Made by a program: the position numbers and the translations under genes. Shown here piece after piece: positions 35,865 to 46,430 of a DNA stretch of 64,000 nt; the first letter of the stretch is position 1, and each line of letters begins with the position of its first letter. Below the pieces are notes generated by a model. That model had not been told where the DNA came from and did not search any database. It saw nothing but the letters and a program-made list of their open reading frames with translations. The DNA comes from Bursaphelenchus xylophilus (taxonomy: Eukaryota > Nematoda > Chromadorea > Rhabditida > Aphelenchoididae), in NCBI GenBank assembly GCA_904066235.2, contig CAJFCV020000003.1, positions 3,596,001-3,660,000 of the forward strand. Direction: 5' to 3'.

Positions 35865-37231
35865 CACTCCATTTCAAAATGATAGACACGCCTATAAAAT
35901 TTGCAATTGCGGTGTCGGGGTTCAGTTGACGGATACGAAACCTAAACAGGTTGAAAGAGGAGGTTTGAAAACCTACACCTACAAATCAATTTTCTCATTG
36001 CACTGTAATTGCACTTTACACAAAAGATTTTCCAAATTTTGGGTGTTTCAAAATGATAGACACGGCTGATATTTTTGCCAAAAACTTGCGAATATGGGCT
36101 CCATGGAGCTTGAAATTATTAGTATGACTGTATTGCAACTGTCTGGACTTTACTGAGCTCAAAAAGCCCAAATTTTAATGCAATTGTCCCGGAATTGCAC
36201 ATATACCTCCATTTTGTGCAATCTGGCCTGCATTTGTCAGAAGTCCACTTTCCATGGGCACAGACAGTGCAGAAGCGACCTATGGTATGTAATGGCGTAG
36301 ATCCAGTCAGTTTTCACCGGTATGCAACACAAAAATGCGTGGCAATTGCAACAAAAACTGATTCCGCTGCGACATAGTCAGCTTTGAAGGCTACCCTACG
36401 TTTCGAAACAAGCTAGATGCGAAGAAAGACTTCTTGGCTGGAATGTTTAGGGTTTTGTAAATACGTTTAGCACGGTAGCATGTGCAGCATTGCTTCGGCG
36501 GGTCCGCAGTGCACCATTCTTTTGCGAATCTATGCAGAATAGGCTTAAAAATGGGTTAAAAAGGGCTTTTTGCAAACTTGACGTTTTCTGGCGTTGGCCC
36601 GACTGAACGTGGACATAAGGATTATGTAATAACGTTTGTTTGTGGGTTTTCAAGATAGTTCAGAGCTTTTTGGGTTGTGCAAACGACAGGCACCCGCTTG
36701 AGAAGCTTTAAAAGTGACGACTTTCGCTGCGGAATCAGTTTTCGTTGCAATTTCCACGCATTTTTGTGTTGCATACCGGTGAAAACTGACTGGATCTACT
36801 CCATTACATACCATAGGTCGCTTCTGCACTGTCTGTGCCCATGGAAAGTGGACTTCTGACAAATGCAGGCCAGATTGCACAAAATGGAGGTATATGTGCA
36901 ATTCCGGGACAATTGCATAAAAATTTGGGCTTTTTGAGCTCAGTAAAGTCCAGACAGTTGCAATACAGTCATACTAATAATTTCAAGCTCCATGGGGCCC
37001 ATATTCGCAAGTTTTTGGCAAAAATATCAGCCGTGTCTATCATTTTGAAACACCCAAAATTTGGAAAATCTTTTGTGTAAAGTGCAATTACAGTGCAATG
37101 AGAAAATTGATTTGTAGGTGTAGGTTTTCAAACCTCCTCTTTCAACCTGTTTAGGTTTCGTATCCGTCAACTGAACCCCGACACCGCAATTGCAAATTTT
37201 ATAGGCGTGTCTATCATTTTGAAATGGAGTG
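35865..37231. mobile_element. foldback transposon with ~500-bp arms
   Basis: 1367 bp flanked by TA (35863-35864 and 37232-37233). It starts CACTCCATTTCAAAATGATA and ends with the complement. Arms run to about 36375 and from about 36729 and are highly similar, including an internal repeat of TTTCAAAATGATAGACACG near 36046. The roughly 350-bp centre is unique and has no recognisable coding sequence. The TA duplication suggests mobilisation by a Tc1/mariner enzyme. It lies between the convergent pepsin-like copies 2 and 3. Confidence 0.8.
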
Positions 37232-37476
37232 TAAGTTACCGGTAAATAAGGAGTGCCTCTGGTTTATAAAGTTGTTGCTTTTATAAAACAAATTTATCAA
37301 CCGTCGCTAACATCTGCTACTCGAAGATTGTTCTTATGAAACGCGATCGATTTGTCTTTTATTGGAAAGGAAATTGTTTCGACTTCGGGAAAGGCGAGGT
37401 GGTATTTTCCAAAATCGAATTACAAAGCAAATTTATCGATGAAAATAATTCATTTCAAGACCTTTGTTGCACCGCT

Positions 37477-39545
37477 CTAAGATTTTATCATAAATTCCGG
37501 GGTCATCCTGTGATTTGCAATGTGGAATGAAGATTTTGCATCGTCTGGGATCTTATGAGGGTGATGGAAGACAACCTCGTCCCTTTCGTAGTATAGACAA
37601 ACCAATTTGTCGACGAAAAATGGAATACCAAAGACAAAGTTGTTCTCACCGTTGGCCTCGATTTTTAAAAAGCAATTCCCGCCCTCTCTTCGTAGCAGAG
37701 TGGGGAAATTAATTGGTACAGCACTTCCATTAGTCGTAAACGACAAGTTATAATTCTTGCCACAGTCAACAGAGTAGCCCTCACCCACTTTCGTCGCATT
37801 CAACGCGGCCATAATCGGCGCCAAGTACAGAGGAGGGACCAACAGACTGTCAGTGGTGGTGGAGATGGTAACAGTTTGCTCGAGGTCATATGTTTTCTCG
37901 TCTAATGTAAAACGAGACATCGGGACCTTCCACAGGGTGGGTTCTTTGGCCACAACTTTGGCAATAGAATAGGTGGGAGTTTTGTCTGGATCTCCGCCGA
38001 TCACTGTCAGTGTTTCAACACTGAAAAAAGCGTGTCTTGGGAGAACTCTTTAGATTAGAAGGGAGGTATGGTATGAAGATTTGGAAAGCCTTTCATGATT
38101 AGACAACCTTTCATACCAAACCTGTTGTTCACAATCTATAAGTTGCCTGTTTGAAACCGGAAAGAGAATATTCGTCTCATGGATCTCGTATCATAAAAAT
38201 TATACCCTTTAATTTGGAACTGTGATGATTGGGGAAAAAGACGATTGAGGAAAAGTACGATTAGGGAAACCGAAAAGTATTATTTTTCTTCGATGCAAGT
38301 GTCGAAACTAGGATAATCGAGGGTGCCGATTCCAAAAATGACATAGATTTTTTTGATTTTTACTTTTTTCCTTAAGTAGTACTGTAAAGTAGTAATTTTT
38401 TGATTTTTTCATGAATACTCGATTTGGGGGTTTTCGATCGTGCTGCTTTCAAATCAGGAAGACCTTGCTGATTTCGAAAATCTTGTTTATTTTTCCTCAT
38501 CTGAAAGCGGCACCATCGAAAACCCTCAATTCATGTATTCATGAAAAAATTACTACTTTCCAGTACTACTTAAGGAAAAAAGTAACTATCAAAAAATGAA
38601 TGTCATTTCCGAAATCGGCACCTTCGGTTATCCTAATTTACACACTTGCATCGAAGAAAAATAATACTTTTTGGTTTCCCCAATCGTCCCAGTTTCAAAT
38701 TAAAGGGTATAATTTATGTGATACGATTCCATGAGACGAATATTCTCTTTCCGGTTTCAAACAGCCGTCTTTTTTCCCCATTCGTCTAAAATTTACCCCC
38801 GTTTAATTTTGGGCATAAAGAAATTTTTGCTTTTAATTCTCCCTAAACGCCCTATTGGTTTCTACAACACGCAAGCTGCAAATTTTGCATGCATTTTGAA
38901 CGGACCAGGTCAGACATTTCTCTAAATTTCATCAAAGCGTCACACTTGTTGGTTGTTTTTTCAGTACAATAATCTAATCGAAGCCCTTACCCATCCTTCC
39001 CCAGCCACGCTTGTCCACAAAACACCTTGTACGGCGCTGCTTTAAGCAGTTCACTTCCGAGATTGGTCCTATCATTGCTTCTCGCCAAGCCCACTCGGCC
39101 AGCCGCCCAGAGATTCTCTGCATTCTTTGCCGGGTTAAAATCCCCTTCGATTTTGTTGGCGACCGCAAATGTTGCGTTCAGTGGCGTTATACCAGCAATC
39201 ATAAGGCCATCCTGTCCCAGAATCCCTGTGACCTTTGCCTTTTGCTTGCCATTCTTGTAATTAACAGCATAAAAGGAGGAATATCGTTTGAAGTTTTTTG
39301 CAGTCTCTGTGTAAAACGTGTTTCCGATACCGGCGTCGTCCGCGAATTTCTTAGCATCAAGCACAAAGGATGTTGGCGAAGCTATGTCAATAGTGAGGAC
39401 TCTTACGCTGTCAACGTCATCGTTGAAACTAAAGATTTGTCAAATAAAAATTATGCCAGTGCTCAACTTACTCGAATCCGAAACTAAAACTCGTCGCAAC
39501 GCCGAAAGCAGTCAATAGCAGTACAAAGACAATGCTGGAAGACAT
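37477..39545 (-). CDS. pepsin-like (family A1) protein, predicted inactive, copy 3
   Basis: Minus-strand exons 39472-39545, 38991-39428 and 37477-38020, both introns phase 2, encode 351 residues. Exon 1 is 74 bases, as in copy 2. The leader is MSSSIVFVLLLTAFGVATS. The first site is VLTIDIASPTSFVL (D39, DTG changed to DIA). The second is TVTISTTTDSLLVPP with S224 at the Asp position. YSVDC, NCFLKIEA, FVFGIPFFVDKLVCLYY and EVVFHH follow the common scheme. The C-terminus is about 20 residues longer than in the sister proteins. Intron 2 contains a 618-bp foldback. A TATATAAG and an upstream CTTATCA precede the ATG. Family membership is clear; biological role is not. Confidence 0.85.
38147..38764. 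repeat. foldback element in intron 2 of pepsin-like copy 3
   Basis: Begins CTGTTTGAAACCGGAAAGAG and ends with the complementary CTCTTTCCGGTTTCAAACAG. Complementarity continues for about 300 bases per arm (for example TTCTTCGATGCAAGTGT near 38287 against ACACTTGCATCGAAGAA near 38640). No coding capacity. Confidence 0.75.
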
Positions 39546-39572
39546 GTTTGCGGTATAATTTTTCTCCAATCT

Positions 39573-39600
39573 CTTATATACTCCTAGCTTTTGTGATAAG
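39573..39600 (-). promoter_or_regulatory. TATA box and GATA-like site of pepsin-like copy 3
   Basis: On the minus strand CTTATCA (39594-39600, TGATAAG on plus) precedes TATATAAG (39573-39580), which lies 27 bases upstream of the ATG at 39545. The layout is similar to copy 2. Confidence 0.55.
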
Positions 39601-39861
39601 TTCCTGCCACACCTTGCCTTGCTTAAACTACAATTAGACGCCATACAATTAGATAAAAATCGCTCCTTTGGGCCAACTCGAACAAATTTATATTTTGTGT
39701 CGATTTATCATGATAATAATCTGTTTCTGTCAATGAATTAGTTTAATAATAATGTTATATTACACATAAAAAAATTGAAATTTTCGGGGCTATTATAACC
39801 CAAATATAATACAATCTTTAATTTATAAATTAAAAATCTACCGGATGTAAAAATTGAAAGG

Positions 39862-40216
39862 CTAAGCGCCGCATCTATTACACAGGTTTATCGACCTGTC
39901 CTGGGCCGGGCGAATGCACCGCGAGCAAAATACGAATCCACAAGAGGCGCAGTGTTGACGTCGATCGAATCTGGAGACAAATTCTCGACGACAAACAGCG
40001 GAAGCGCATTCTTCACAATTTAGAAGGGGTTGCCATTGGAGAGCGACTTTTGGGGGTAGCTAAAAATTTTACATTTTTTGAAAATTCGATTTGGAAAAGA
40101 TTTTATATTTTTTTATAAAAACTTTGATCGCACCGTGCATTCACAAAGAATTTTTTCTTCGCGCTGTGCGATAAAAAATATGCAAAGTTTTCCAACGAGC
40201 AGTTGGAAACTTATAT

Positions 40217-40250
<34 letters not shown>

Positions 40251-43200
40251 TTCTCCGTCAGCACAGTGCACTTTTTTCTCTTTCATTCGCACTGTGCAAA
40301 AAAACAATAAAAAAAATTCAGCACCGTGCGCAAGAAAAAATTTCAATTAATTTTTTTCCATTGCACTGTGCGTTTATTGATCCTTCCGGAAAGTCGCCCG
40401 ACTGAAATTGACGACGTGCGAAAAAACAAAAATTTTCTTTGCACTGTGCAGCTTCTTCATTTTTGCACTTTTTTGAGCTGTCGCTTGCACCCCGACTTTT
40501 TCGCACAGTGCAAGCACCAAAAATCAGCCCGGCGACTTTCCGGAAGGAGTAGTACCAAAAAAATAAAATTCCAACTTTTTGAAAAATAGCCAAAACCTAC
40601 ATCGCCATCTCCTTTGAGCATCCTTTCCATCAGAACATTGTGTTCTTTTATCGCCGATCCCAAGTCCGCCAGATATTCTCTGGGCTGAATTCCAGTGTCG
40701 AAGCGATTATACAGAGCGCTCCATACCACAATTGCAGAATATGGGAGTTCAATTCGGTTAATGTCCAAGGAATTTGGCTAAAAATTTTAAGAAAAAAATC
40801 GTATTTTACCAAAAAAAACACCCTTGAAAAATTAAATTTTACCTTATAAAAAGGATTGCTATAAGTGTTCAGGTTGCTTTCCATATGTTTCCACAAAGAT
40901 TTTGTCCTCTGATAGACTCGTAAATCCTAAAATCCAGTAATCATCATCATGAATAATAAAAATTTCTCAAAAATATTAAAAATTTACCGTCCGATCTTTG
41001 TCACAATTGCCCAAGAATGTCCCAAACTGACAAGAATACGAGTGTTCGCTAATTTCGAACAAAAACCTTTCATTGAATTCAAATACATGAGGTTCCACAC
41101 GCATAATTTGATAAACAACATCAATAAATTGGGTGAAAATCGGGGAGATCTGAAAATTCTACTTGCAAAAGCTTAATCACCGTACCACAGCATTCCGAGG
41201 TTTTTTGCCGCCACCGATCGGTGCCGATTTTCGCTCAAAATGACAACAGGGCTGCGCGCCTCCGCTGATAACTAGCTAGCCCAGAAATGAAAAAGAGTAA
41301 AAATTGATTTCCAAATAGAGTGAAAAAAGACCTATCCAATGATATACAGGGTGACCCAAAAAAACGATCATCAAATTTGTTTGTGTCCTAACGCGAAAAT
41401 TTTTAGATGCAGGGAAATAATTATTACACTATTAAATTCTCCGTGTTTTTTTGTCCTAGTACTTCCCTTTTCATGTCCATATCGATTGATTAACATGTTT
41501 TTTTAAATGTCAAAAGAAAGGGACTGCGATTTTGGGACCGTTTCGACAAAAGGAAACTTGTTAATTTGCTAGATGTGGAAAGGACGCTGTGTCGAAAGCA
41601 ATCACAAGATACAAGTAGCTCGGCAACAGTAGTCAGCGTCCAGGAAGTGAAAGAAAACGCACCGCAAACACTTCTGCGAGACGCGGCATCATTAACAACA
41701 AAATCCGCGAATTTCGAGAAAAAATCGCCCGCAAGAACGGTATCAGCGATCGATTCGTCTACCGAATAGCCAAAGATAAGCTCAACCCCGTACTGTACAA
41801 GCCGCAAAAAGGTCAACCCCTCAAGGGCGGCAACAAGCGCGTAGAGCGCCAGAGATGCCTGAAACTTAAGGGTCGGGCCGCAGCTCAGAGGTGTGAGCGC
41901 ATTCCTTTCGTGGTTCAATGTTTAACGGATGCACGACCACCAGAACGACAGGATCTGGTCCAATGAGACCCCGAGCACATTAGCTAACGTCAAAACCCGA
42001 AAAAATGCGGACCGTTACCCTCTGTGGCGGAATTTGTGCCAGCGGCAAGAAATCCATGCTTTTAGTGGATCAAGGGGGCAAAATTCTAGCTCTGCGTTAA
42101 TCTCCATCTCGTCGTGCTTCCGTTGACTTAGAAGAACCTTGGCGATGCAAATTTGGCGTTTCAACTAGACTCAGCGCTGGCTCACAAGGCAAAAGCGGTT
42201 CAAGACCAGTATTGGGACCGATTTTTCCGATTTGACCCAGTCTGCGAAAAGTGCGCCTGCTCGCCGGATCTGAGACCGATGAACTATAAATTTTTTTCAA
42301 TTGGAGGGCAGTACCTGTACTACACGTCACAAAAGTTTGGAGTCACTGAGTGATCGCTGCGCTGAGAACGGGAACGATTTCCCCGAAAAAAGCTGCGGCC
42401 CCGAGCCCAAAATTTTAAGTTACGTTTGGCGCTCTATATCGCCGCCAAGTGCTGCTGCGAAAGAAACTAGCTTAGTACTTGATCACCAGGTTTGTTGTTT
42501 ATCGTTTGAATTCATAAATTTGCGCTTGTACCGAAAAACAAACTTTTTATTACGAAAAGTCTTGATGATCGTTTTTTTGGGTCACCCTGTAAATAGGTCC
42601 TATTGACTTTCTCCCCACAACGATCTTTTTCGCCTACAAAATTACAAATTTTTTTCGTTTATTCATGGATAAATGCACTTTATGAGTGCATAATTAAAAA
42701 AAAATGGTACCACTCGATAGCAAATAGCCTCTTCTATGTCATATCCAAAAATAAGGGAAATTCCGGCCCTTAGGGCACTACAAAATCCAAAAAAATAGCG
42801 TATTTTACGTGTTTTTGCATATTTTTCGGGATTTTTTGCACCGGATGCACAAAAATGAAAAATCGGCTGTTATAGCGTTGTAGTGCACTCTCGACTACAT
42901 ATACCTGCCAAATTTCACATTTTCATCTTTACTTCACTTTGTGTTCTGAGCCGGTTTAGGTGTTAAGGCAACATCGCTGGATACGGCAATGCCGGATGCC
43001 GATTTTAAATTTTTTTTTTCATTTTTGAGACATATTGCGTTCATATCAATATTATATACTGATTTTTGCTCCAGATGACAAAATGCCCTTTCATAAATTG
43101 ACGTAATGACACCAACGTGTTTGAGTTCAACAAGACGAAAATAAGGGAATTTTTGTTTCAGGACTAGCATTTAGGTGACAGCAGACCTGCCAGAATATGC

Positions 43201-45987
43201 TCCGACGTTTATTTGGCTAGAAACAGGTATGGAATCCGGATGCAGCGACGTCCCGTAACACGTTGCACATGTGCGATTTTACTTAAATTTACGTTATATA
43301 CATGACGTTCAAAGTCAATACGACTGAAAAGACAGAAAAAAAATTTAAAATCGGCATCCGGCATTGCCGTATCCAGCGATGTTGCCTTAACACCTAAACC
43401 GGCTCAGAACACAAAGTGGAGTAAAGATGAAAATGTGAAATTTGGCAGGTATATGTAGTCGAGAGTGCACTACAACGCTATAACAGCCGATTTTTCATTT
43501 TTGTGCATCCGGTGCAAAAAATCCCGAAAAATATGCAAAAACACGTAAAATACGCTATTTTTTTGGATTTTGTAGTGCCCTAAGGGCCGGAATTTCCCTT
43601 ATTTTTGGATATGACATAGAAGAGACTATTTGCTATCGAGTGGTACCATTTTTTTTTAATTATGCACTCATAAAGTGCATTTATCCATGAATAAACGAAA
43701 AAAATTTGTAATTTTGTAGGCGAAAAAGATCGTTGTGGGGAGAAAGTCAATAGGACCTATTTATATCATTGGATAGGTCTTTTTTCACTCTATTTGGAAA
43801 TCAATTTTTACTCTTTTTCATTTCTGGGCTAGCTAGTTATCAGCGGAGGCGCGCAGCCCTGTTGTCATTTTGAGCGAAAATCGGCACCGATCGGTGGCGG
43901 CAAAAAACCTCGGAATGTTGTGCGTACCTCCTTTGCACTTTCATCATTCCCAGTCGTAATATGACCGCATCGGTCGTCAAATTTGAAGCCAAATCCAAGC
44001 CAATCTTTGTCAATCAACGTTTGAAAGCCTTTGATAGTCTGATAAAATGGATCGAGTAATAACTGGGCTATTGATACCGTTTGGGAGGTTCGATCCCATC
44101 CGTCAGAGCAATGGACAACACAAGAATTACCTAAAACATGAGGAAAGTAACAATCTAGAAAAAGAAATAACCGTATTTTACAAAAACTGCTCTCAAAATA
44201 TCCAAATAGCATTACAGACACTATATCATCTATTTTACCAACTGATGACATCTTATACGATCAAATCTGTCCGAAAGGCTACCGGACAATTTTAATCGTA
44301 TAAAATGTCACCAATGCAAAAACCAGTATAAGACCTGAACCCTTATGAGGCAAGGTATCCGTACATATTGTAATACTTATTCCCTTCTTCTATCTTTATG
44401 TTAAACTACCCGTTTTTTTCAAGCCCCCCTTACCAATAACCAAACTGTCCGCAATGAATTTCCCACAATCAAACAGCGCCTTCAAATGCTTCAACCATCC
44501 CGAAGAATCCACCGCCTTCAAGTACTCTGTAACTGACAGTTGTTTTTGGCATGCATCGAGTAGTTTTTGTTGAGATTGCCTCATTACATGGATATTTTCG
44601 ATGTCGAAGAAGTGAAATTGCATGTTCTGATAGTTCCTGGCGTCTTCATAACCTTTTCCCTGAACTTTGTTGGCCATGGCGTTGATTCGCGGTCGAGTGT
44701 CGACCACATAAACCGGGGCTGACGAGCTTGGATTGGCATTTCGGATCTGCTCCATTAAATTTTCATCTTCAACGCATCGCGCGGAGAATCCAGAGAGGGG
44801 CTGGGCACAACTGAAATTCCAAGTGTTTAAGCATGTATTTTACAACAATGGGCTTTTTATACGACCAAACGTTTCCTCGACAATTTTACCCCAAAAAATG
44901 TTCCGTCGTATAACATGTCACCCATTATCATTTTCGACAAAAAATCTTCTCACAATGTCCGAAATCGACTCACCGACAAATGACAGCACCAGTGGGCTTG
45001 TAAAAGTAGGTCAAAGCAGGCAATCTTCCTCTTGATCTAAAAGATGCGCTTCCAATCAAAACTTGAGTCGACGCGTTGGCCGGGAACCACAACTTCTCTG
45101 GATATGTGTCTGAGTACACGTAATTCCTATTGAAATCCGATAGTTTCCAATTCTCATTCAACTCTTGTCGTTGGAACTCGTCTTCCCAATTCAATCGGTT
45201 CCAATCCGCATCTGCTCCAGAATCCTTGTCTTTTTCACGATGAATAAAGGCGAACGCTCCACTGATGTTGTCTGAAAAGGAAGAGCAATAAGTCCACTGA
45301 TCTCGAAAAAAAAATTAAATTTTTTTTAGATACCAAACGTCCAAATACGGACCAATCTGTCCGAGGTGTCAGAAGTCACCTAAAACAAGATAAAAATACT
45401 TTAAAAACTTGCACAATCTTGCAGAAGCCATTAAGCATTCGTAGATCTCCTGAGTGTCCCTCTCCTTAGCTATTAGAAGCGTTAACGAAAGGAAATGCTT
45501 GCACTTTATCGTCAACATCGTCCCATTTGGTGTCAGTGCACTCTTTTCGATGGATTGAATCAATGCATTTAGTATCTGAAACGACTACATAATAGCTTTC
45601 CAAAATTTGAAGTTTGGCTTGTTATTTTACTGCCTAAAAACGAACTGAATTAAGAGAAATTACTTACCCAAATCTCTTTTCCGCCGCCATCACTTCGGAA
45701 AACGGTATGTGACGATGTAATATGAATCGAGCCGGGGATATTTGGCTCAGAACCGAGTCGATCCACCCACTGGACCTTCTTCATCTGGAACGCCGACTAA
45801 AATCGAAATTAGGTACTGCGAAGCCAGCCAAATCGATTCACAAAAGCTTGGCCAAGCATATTCAGCCAAATTAAACAATTAAAAGGTTTACAACAAAACA
45901 AAGGTTACGTTGTTACACCTAAACTTATAAAAGAAATAATAAAGTTAAACTTACAGTTGGAGTAGAAACTTCTCCGGTCCGATGCAT
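39862..45987 (-). CDS. mtm-6: myotubularin-family phosphoinositide 3-phosphatase with FYVE domain (MTMR6/7/8 type)
   Basis: Removes the 3-phosphate of PI3P and PI(3,5)P2 on endosomal membranes. Eleven exons: 45955-45987, 45668-45796, 45423-45575, 45334-45379, 44974-45271, 44434-44810, 43928-44130, 40988-41149, 40843-40926, 40601-40777 and 39862-40059. All are in phase (619 residues). A GRAM/PH region occupies about residues 12-110. The phosphatase core has [28 protein letters not shown] and the active site HCSDGWDRT (C353, R359 of C-x5-R), so it should be active. [25 protein letters not shown] and [14 protein letters not shown] follow MTMR6/7/8 rather than MTMR3/4. The last exon is a FYVE finger with [19 protein letters not shown]. 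Intron 3 appears to use a GC donor. Intron 7 (41150-43927) carries a nested foldback plus mariner, and intron 10 carries another inverted-repeat element. Confidence 0.9.
40113..40548. repeat. inverted-repeat element(s) with GCACTGTGC arrays in a phosphatase intron
   Basis: A unit from 40381 (TCCTTCCGGAAAGTCGCCCG) to about 40548 (the complement) lies next to related sequence back to 40113. GCACTGTGC, GCACAGTGC and one-base variants (GCACCGTGC, GCGCTGTGC) recur about ten times, separated by T- or A-rich runs. A T-run of about 30 bases lies at 40219-40248. The element at 54929-55463 has the same ends and motif. Confidence 0.7.
41191..43917. mobile_element. foldback element interrupted by a mariner
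   Basis: Left end CATTCCGAGGTTTTTTGCCG is mirrored at 43898-43917. The left arm is 41191-41344 plus 42592 to about 43010; the right arm is about 43335-43917. They are nearly identical complements over about 580 bases. The left arm is split by a 1243-bp mariner (41347-42589). The original element was about 1.5 kb. It fills most of phosphatase intron 7, and its outer end lies about ten bases from the 43927 donor. Confidence 0.85.
41347..42589 (+). pseudogene. decayed mariner transposon with broken transposase
   Basis: Ends CAGGGTGACCCAAAAAAACG and the complementary CGTTTTTTTGGGTCACCCTG, flanked by TA at 41345-41346 and 42590-42591. Between them are mariner transposase-like pieces in shifting frames on the plus strand: [19 protein letters not shown] (about 41710), [10 protein letters not shown] (about 41931), [16 protein letters not shown] (about 42028), DSALAHKAK (about 42169) and [14 protein letters not shown] (about 42259). 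Frameshifts and stops separate them, so the transposase is dead. Confidence 0.85.
44246..44310. repeat. 65-base hairpin with TGACAT-TTATACGAT ends
   Basis: TGACATCTTATACGATCAAA pairs with ATCGTATAAAATGTCA at the far side, and an inner stem TGTCCG/CGGACA continues the fold. It sits in phosphatase intron 6. A related unit is at 44853-44920, and single ends (TCGTATAAAATGTCAC) recur at 56315. Confidence 0.6.
44853..44920. repeat. second hairpin of the TTATACGA family
   Basis: CTTTTTATACGACCAAACG at the left and TCGTATAACATGTCA at the right are similar to the 44246 unit but more diverged. It lies in the adjacent phosphatase intron. Confidence 0.5.
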
Positions 45988-46430
45988 TTTTATGGCTTTT
46001 CGTCAAGTATAATATAATTTGATAGTGCTTATAAACTTCAGACAGTAATTCGGCCAATAATTTAATTAATTATGCAATTTTTCACCCATTTAAAGTAGAG
46101 GAATGTTTATTATTTTATTCATACATAAAAATAATGTCTAAAATCCCGAGCTGCGCCCGGGATTGTAACTGAAGCGCACTCTGCACGGACAACTCGTCCG
46201 TAAACTAGTCTTGAACAGTCGGAGAGGCCCACAATCACAACAAGAAAGCCTCAGACGTAATAGTAAAACATGTTTTATTATCAATTAAAATAAATAACAT
46301 ATTTTAGGTTACGAATTACTTCAACAAAATACAAAACTTGACCCTTATTGAATCTGGTAGGCTAAATAAATTAAACATTGCAAAGAAGGACCAGGAACCT
46401 ATACAAGGCAGTCGGAAATTATTGAAAGTT

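Noticed and set aside
40219..40248. T-run of about 30 bases as a retroposed poly(A) tail
   Set aside because: No retroposed coding sequence or target duplication next to it; it lies within an inverted-repeat element and may be simple slippage.
41566..42606. Set of plus-strand frames that could be taken for genes
   Set aside because: They are fragments of the decayed mariner transposase, broken by frameshifts.
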